Assembly: GCA_021160355.1 (NCBI GenBank)
Contig: JAGHCS010000101.1
Coordinates: 1 to 9,874 of the forward strand
Reading direction: 5' to 3'
Origin: Candidatus Cloacimonadota bacterium
GTDB taxonomy: Bacteria; Cloacimonadota; Cloacimonadia; JGIOTU-2
DNA: 9,874 bases
Within the stretch, counting starts at the first letter, position 1, and every line of letters starts with the position of its first letter. Made by a program: the position numbers and the translations under genes. This document shows, in pieces, positions 6,068 to 9,874 of the stretch. The notes beneath the pieces were generated by a model. It did no database searches, was not told the DNA's origin, and was given only the letters and a program-made list of their open reading frames with translations.

Positions 6068-7351
6068 ATGGATAAGTCTTTCAATGCATTTAAAATGGCA
6101 CAAAATCAGTTTGATGCTATTGCCGATAAGTTAAATCTGAATGAGGCTTCAAGAGAACTCTTGAGAACCCCAATGCGGGAATATCATTTTACTATTCCTG
6201 TTAAAATGGACGATGGCACATCCAAAGTATTCCGTGGATTTCGTATTCAGCATAATGATGCTTTAGGACCATGCAAAGGTGGAATTCGCTTCCATCCATT
6301 GGAAACTGTTGATACAGTTCGCGCTCTTTCTATGTGGATGACATGGAAAACATCTGTAGTCGATATCCCGCTTGGCGGTGGAAAGGGTGGAGTAATCTGC
6401 GATCCGCATAATCTTTCAGCAAGAGAACAAGAGCAAATCTGCCGCGGCTGGGTTCGCCAATTACATAGAAATGTTGGACCTCTGCGTGATATCCCCGCTC
6501 CAGACGTCATGACCAATGGACAGCACATGTTGTGGATGTTGGACGAGTATGAAACGATCATGGGTGAGAAATATCCGGGAATGATCACGGGAAAACCGGT
6601 TGGAATGGGCGGTTCTCTTGGTAGAACCGAAGCTACTGGCTATGGAGTTATTTTTACCGTTCGTGAAGCTCTGAAAGAAATGAATATCAAAATCGAAGAT
6701 ACTACAGCTTCCTTCCAGGGATTCGGAAATGTTTCGCAATATGCAATCAAGTTATATGATCAACTTGGTGGGAAAACGCTTTGTGTTTCTTCATGGGATC
6801 AGAAGGATCAAACATCCTATGCTTTCTATAAAAAAGAAGGAATAAATCTGGATGAACTTCTGGAAATTACAGACAGATTTGGTGGAATAGATAAAACAAA
6901 AGCCAAAGAACTTGGTTATGAAGTGCTTCCAGGTTATAAATGGCTGGAAATCGACTGCGATATCCTGGTTCCTTCAGCTATGGAAAATCAGATCACTGGA
7001 GAGAATGTTCACAAGATCAATTCAAATGTGAAATTGATTGCTGAAGGTGCCAACGGTCCGACTACTCCGGAAGCCGACGAAGTCCTTAAGGAGCGAGGTG
7101 TTTTCATTGTACCTGATTTCCTGTGCAATGCCGGCGGAGTTACCTGCAGCTACTTTGAACAGGTCCAATGCAATATGAATTATTTTTGGAGTAAAGACGA
7201 AGTTCTGGGAAAACTCGATTATAAAATGACTACTGCATATCACAAGGTTTCCAAGCTCGCGAGAGAAAAGAAACTGTATATGCGTGATGCAGCATATATG
7301 ATCTCTGTCGACAGAGTAGTACGAGCATCTGTTGCCAGAGGGTGGATATAG
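6068..7351 (+). CDS. gdhA: Glutamate dehydrogenase (Glu/Leu/Phe/Val dehydrogenase family)
   Basis: Interconverts glutamate and 2-oxoglutarate plus ammonia with NAD(P), in the cytoplasm. 427 residues, the usual length of the hexameric small-subunit class. The N-terminal substrate domain has CKGGIRFHP (69-77) with Lys70, Lys94, GGGKGG with the catalytic Lys106, and DIPAPDV with the catalytic Asp146. The second, Rossmann domain has FQGFGNVSQYA. GGGKGG and KGGIRFHP favour glutamate over leucine dehydrogenase. Cofactor choice cannot be fixed from the sequence; an aspartate in SSWDQ after the second strand hints at NAD. It has a perfect sigma-54 promoter, so transcription should depend fully on an activator and respond to a nitrogen or energy signal. 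An NAD-type enzyme under such control would fit glutamate catabolism in an amino-acid fermenter (inference). A strong hairpin follows the stop codon. Confidence 0.93.
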   Translation: MDKSFNAFKMAQNQFDAIADKLNLNEASRELLRTPMREYHFTIPVKMDDGTSKVFRGFRIQHNDALGPCKGGIRFHPLETVDTVRALSMWMTWKTSVVDIPLGGGKGGVICDPHNLSAREQEQICRGWVRQLHRNVGPLRDIPAPDVMTNGQHMLWMLDEYETIMGEKYPGMITGKPVGMGGSLGRTEATGYGVIFTVREALKEMNIKIEDTTASFQGFGNVSQYAIKLYDQLGGKTLCVSSWDQKDQTSYAFYKKEGINLDELLEITDRFGGIDKTKAKELGYEVLPGYKWLEIDCDILVPSAMENQITGENVHKINSNVKLIAEGANGPTTPEADEVLKERGVFIVPDFLCNAGGVTCSYFEQVQCNMNYFWSKDEVLGKLDYKMTTAYHKVSKLAREKKLYMRDAAYMISVDRVVRASVARGWI

Positions 7352-7369
7352 AGAAGTGACCTCCACAAT

Positions 7370-7397
7370 ATAAAGGGCAGATTCTTCTGCCCTTTAT
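7370..7397 (+). terminator. Strong hairpin between gdhA and the dikinase-like gene
   Basis: A perfect 12-bp stem: ATAAAGGGCAGA at 7370-7381 pairs with 7386-7397 over a TTCT loop. It begins 18 bases after the gdhA stop codon. The bases after it (GTAATAGC) are not a proper T-run, though the stem itself ends in CCCTTTAT. It could terminate partly, letting some transcription reach the next gene, or protect the 3' end of gdhA mRNA. The next ribosome site lies only 12 bases downstream. Confidence 0.6.
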
Positions 7398-7418
7398 GTA
7401 ATAGCAAAAGGAACCACA

Positions 7419-9161
7419 ATGAAAATCGGACAAAAATTCGATCGGGAAACCGGATTCTTTCATGATGGCTTTACTTATATCGGAACCGGTTTACCGGGTG
7501 GAAAAGCTTCGGGGCTGGCTTTGTTACAGAATATTCTGAAGAAATATTTCCCGGAAGGCGATATATCTGGAATGCAAGTGAACATACCACACACAACTGT
7601 GTTGCTGAGCGGAGTGTTCGATGCATTTATGAAAGATAATAACCTTTATGAAATTTCTCTTTCGGATGCTCCTGATGAAGAGATTGCCTTGAGTTTTGTA
7701 AATGCTTCCTTTGGTGGTTTATACGCTGGTGATCTATTCTACCTGATCGAAAATATCGATAAACCATTGGCAGTACGTTCCTCAAGTATATGTGAAGATT
7801 CTTTGAATGAACCATTTGCTGGTTTTTATGAAACCAAAATGGTGGCAAATAACCAATCAAACCGTACGGACAAATACAATGCCTTGATCAATGCTATCAA
7901 ATATGTATATGCTTCGCTCTTTTTTCAGCAATCCAAAAAATATTTCCAAACCATCAATAGGGATATTTGCCAGGAAAAGATGGCTGTTATTATTCAGGAA
8001 GTTGTGGGGGATCGCCACGGAGACAATTTTTTTCCTTACATCTCAGGTGTGCTGAAATCCTACAATTTCTATCCTTCAGAGCAAATTGAACCAGATGCTG
8101 GATTTGCTGCTTTGGCTTTTGGTTTGGGCAAAACGATCGTTGACGGTTCAAGTTGCTGGAGTTATTGCCCGCGTTATCCCCGCACTCCTCAGCCATTCAA
8201 TAATATAAAAGATATGCTGAATAGTACACAGAAAGAATATTGGGCTGTGAATCTCGGGAAAATAAATAGTTACAATCCTGTGGCTGAAACTGAATACCTG
8301 GTACACAATTCTATTTTCGATATAGAAGATAAGAAACTGCTTAGACATATCTGTTCCACCTATGATCACGATAATGATCGTATTATTATGGGAGTGGAGA
8401 ATTATGGTGCTCCAATTCTAGATTTTGCTCCTATTTTACGAGCTGAAACTCTACCTTTGAATACTGTGATAAACCAGGTAATAAAGGCATGTGAGGATGA
8501 GACAAACAGCAAGGTAGAAATAGAATTTGCCGTATCTTTGGGCACAAAAAATAACCCTCAACCACGTTTTGGTTTCTTGCAATTACGACCAATTAATATT
8601 TCACATGAGATTATCGATCTACCGGAAATCTCTGGCAATTCAGACGATGTATTGATTACTTCAAAAAAAGTTATGGGTAATGGCAGATCTGATGACATTT
8701 GTGATATTATGTATATTCGTCCTGAAAATTTTAATGTTCAATACACTAATCAGATAGCTGCTGATATCGCTGAACTAAATGCAATTTTCACTGCCAATAA
8801 TCGCAAATATCTTTTAATAGGATTCGGACGCTGGGGAACTTCTGATCCGTGGTGTGGAATCCCGGTGCAATGGCCCCAGATTTCTAATGCAAGAATAATC
8901 GTCGAGACAGTTCTGCCGAGCATGAGAGCAGATTTCAGTCAGGGCGCACATTTCTTCCACAATATGACTGCTCACAATGTCTTCTATTTTTCTGTGGATA
9001 AGGAAGATGCAAAAAATCTTGACTGGAATTGGATTCAGCAGCAGAAAACAATTAATGAAACGAAGTTCGTGAAGCATGTAAGATTGAAGCACAATCTGGC
9101 AGTGCTGGTTGATGGTAGACACAGCAAAGGTGTGATCTTAAAGAATGAAGAAAAAAAATGA
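7419..9161 (+). CDS. PEP/pyruvate-binding (PPDK N-terminal, ATP-grasp) domain protein lacking the phosphohistidine and PEP domains
   Basis: 580 residues. The first ~395 residues are the ATP-binding domain of the PEP synthase/pyruvate phosphate dikinase family: GGKASG loop (27-32), AVRSSSICED (118-127) with Arg120, AGFYET near 134, MAVIIQE (188-194) and the closing QLRPI (388-392). PEP synthase would continue with a swivelling domain carrying the phosphorylated His (TSHAAI-type motif) and a PEP-binding barrel. Neither is present. Instead there is a C-terminal region of about 185 residues with LIGFGRWGTSDPWCGIPVQW (466-485) and SQGAHFFHN (507-515), which I recall as conserved in uncharacterised dikinase-like proteins but cannot assign a function. 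It may hydrolyse ATP or phosphorylate a partner, but cannot perform the full PEP synthase reaction alone. The ribosome site is AAAGGAA. There is no promoter of its own visible, and the gene overlaps the next by 4 nt (ATGA). Confidence 0.8.
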   Translation: MKIGQKFDRETGFFHDGFTYIGTGLPGGKASGLALLQNILKKYFPEGDISGMQVNIPHTTVLLSGVFDAFMKDNNLYEISLSDAPDEEIALSFVNASFGGLYAGDLFYLIENIDKPLAVRSSSICEDSLNEPFAGFYETKMVANNQSNRTDKYNALINAIKYVYASLFFQQSKKYFQTINRDICQEKMAVIIQEVVGDRHGDNFFPYISGVLKSYNFYPSEQIEPDAGFAALAFGLGKTIVDGSSCWSYCPRYPRTPQPFNNIKDMLNSTQKEYWAVNLGKINSYNPVAETEYLVHNSIFDIEDKKLLRHICSTYDHDNDRIIMGVENYGAPILDFAPILRAETLPLNTVINQVIKACEDETNSKVEIEFAVSLGTKNNPQPRFGFLQLRPINISHEIIDLPEISGNSDDVLITSKKVMGNGRSDDICDIMYIRPENFNVQYTNQIAADIAELNAIFTANNRKYLLIGFGRWGTSDPWCGIPVQWPQISNARIIVETVLPSMRADFSQGAHFFHNMTAHNVFYFSVDKEDAKNLDWNWIQQQKTINETKFVKHVRLKHNLAVLVDGRHSKGVILKNEEKK

Positions 9162-9874
9162 GCACAATTGAAGAAAATCCGACTAGATTAATTGAAAGTT
9201 TGAAAGAAAGACAAAAAGAGCTTAATTGCATTCATGGAGTGGAAAGCGTTTTAACTGATTTTGATTCACCAATAGGAAATATATTCCAAAAGATTTTAGA
9301 TATTATTCCTCAAGGCTGGCAATTTCCCGATATCTGCTTTGCCGAAATTGAATACTATGATAAAATCTATAAAAATTCCAAATTACCCGATACGGAATAT
9401 GTACAAAAGTCTCCCCTGCATAAAAACAATATTCGTTTCGGAGAGATCCGTATCTATTACACCGATGTTCCACCTGAGCTTCATCAAGATCCCTTTCTTA
9501 AAGAAGAATATTCACTTCTGAACACAGTTGCGAGCATTTTAGCTTCCTATCTCGCGGTCCGTGCTTACAAAGAGAATACCCCCGCTGAAGCACATCGGGG
9601 TGAATGGAAAGTTATCATCAATATGTTGCAGAAAACTGATATAAAGTTGTTCTTGCGCATAGCCAGAAAATTACTGAATCTTCTTTATCAAAAAGGGATT
9701 GGAGAAGTAAAATCGATCTATGCTTCATTCGGTGCCACTACGAGAGATTCTGCAATAGAATTAAGTTCTGAGATCAATGTTCCCCTTAAAAAAAAGGACT
9801 ACAAAGAAACCATAAACTTAAGTGATCAGATATTCGAAATAGCAGAGCACCATTTTTCAGATGAAGAATTGATG
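9158..9874 (+). CDS. Partial signalling protein with the same GAF-like domain as the histidine kinase (cut by window end)
   Basis: Open for 239 codons to the last base; the true length is unknown. The start ATG overlaps the stop of the dikinase-like gene (ATGA), so the two are coupled. Residues 18-130 are a GAF-like domain: R18, KEL 20-22, C24, H26, QFPD 55-58 and FLKEE 113-117. The gaps between these landmarks (35 and 58 residues) are identical to those in the histidine kinase encoded at 2944, so the two domains align without insertions. After it comes GEWKVIINMLQKTD (roughly 146-159) and an amphipathic helical stretch with ARKLLNLLYQKG. I recall such segments next to dikinase-like proteins, but cannot name the family. 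No kinase or DNA-binding motif is visible in the part shown. It may be a sensor partner of the upstream protein, or the front of a larger kinase or second dikinase. Confidence 0.75.
   Translation, partial: MSTIEENPTRLIESLKERQKELNCIHGVESVLTDFDSPIGNIFQKILDIIPQGWQFPDICFAEIEYYDKIYKNSKLPDTEYVQKSPLHKNNIRFGEIRIYYTDVPPELHQDPFLKEEYSLLNTVASILASYLAVRAYKENTPAEAHRGEWKVIINMLQKTDIKLFLRIARKLLNLLYQKGIGEVKSIYASFGATTRDSAIELSSEINVPLKKKDYKETINLSDQIFEIAEHHFSDEELM

Noticed and set aside
6068..7351. Annotation as leucine dehydrogenase
   Set aside because: The GGGKGG and KGGIRFHP motifs and the 427-residue length fit glutamate dehydrogenase; leucine dehydrogenases are shorter and have a GGGKAV-type motif.
7419..9161. 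Annotation as a working PEP synthase or pyruvate phosphate dikinase
   Set aside because: Only the ATP-grasp domain is present; no phosphohistidine motif or PEP-binding barrel is seen.
9339..9521. A 60-residue plus-strand frame
   Set aside because: It lies inside the coding frame that begins at 9158, which carries a recognisable conserved domain.

Overview
The window is AT-rich, bacterial and densely coded: seven protein genes, the last cut by the right edge. They form two divergent blocks that meet in a short intergenic region at about 2736-2943. The gene set suggests a Gram-negative, probably anaerobic, amino-acid-using bacterium. The clues are a GnnA-like sugar-nucleotide dehydrogenase (lipid A type), sigma-54 control, a biosynthetic/catabolic glutamate dehydrogenase and soluble signalling proteins. 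A member of the FCB-type lineages, for example Cloacimonadota, would fit, but this is a low-confidence inference from composition and gene style, not a phylogenetic result.

Left block, minus strand (2735 down to 140): a small three-helix membrane protein of unknown function, a Gfo/Idh/MocA dehydrogenase closely resembling UDP-GlcNAc 3-dehydrogenase, and asparaginyl-tRNA synthetase. The first pair overlaps by 4 nt (ATGA) and the second pair is 2 nt apart, so they look like one operon. Beyond asnS, at the left edge, is a cluster of non-coding repeats: a perfect 11-bp palindrome with a third copy of its arm, an AT-only hairpin, and a degenerate tandem run of TTTCGTG-like units.

Right block, plus strand (2944 to the end): a soluble histidine kinase and an NtrC-family sigma-54 activator sharing a TAATG stop/start. 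They are followed by a 263-bp region with a perfect sigma-54 promoter (TGGCAC-N5-TTGCA) and two palindromes upstream of it, then glutamate dehydrogenase. After a strong 12-bp hairpin comes a 580-residue protein with the ATP-grasp (PPDK/PEP synthase N-terminal) domain, lacking the phosphohistidine and PEP/pyruvate domains. It overlaps by 4 nt an incomplete gene whose N-terminal domain matches, without gaps, the sensor-like domain in the middle of the histidine kinase.

Working model (inference): the kinase/activator pair switches on the sigma-54 promoter of glutamate dehydrogenase. The truncated dikinase-like protein and its partner, which carries the same sensor domain as the kinase, form a second arm tied to the same signal. 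The shared sensor domain and the one-promoter layout make this the most interesting part of the window.
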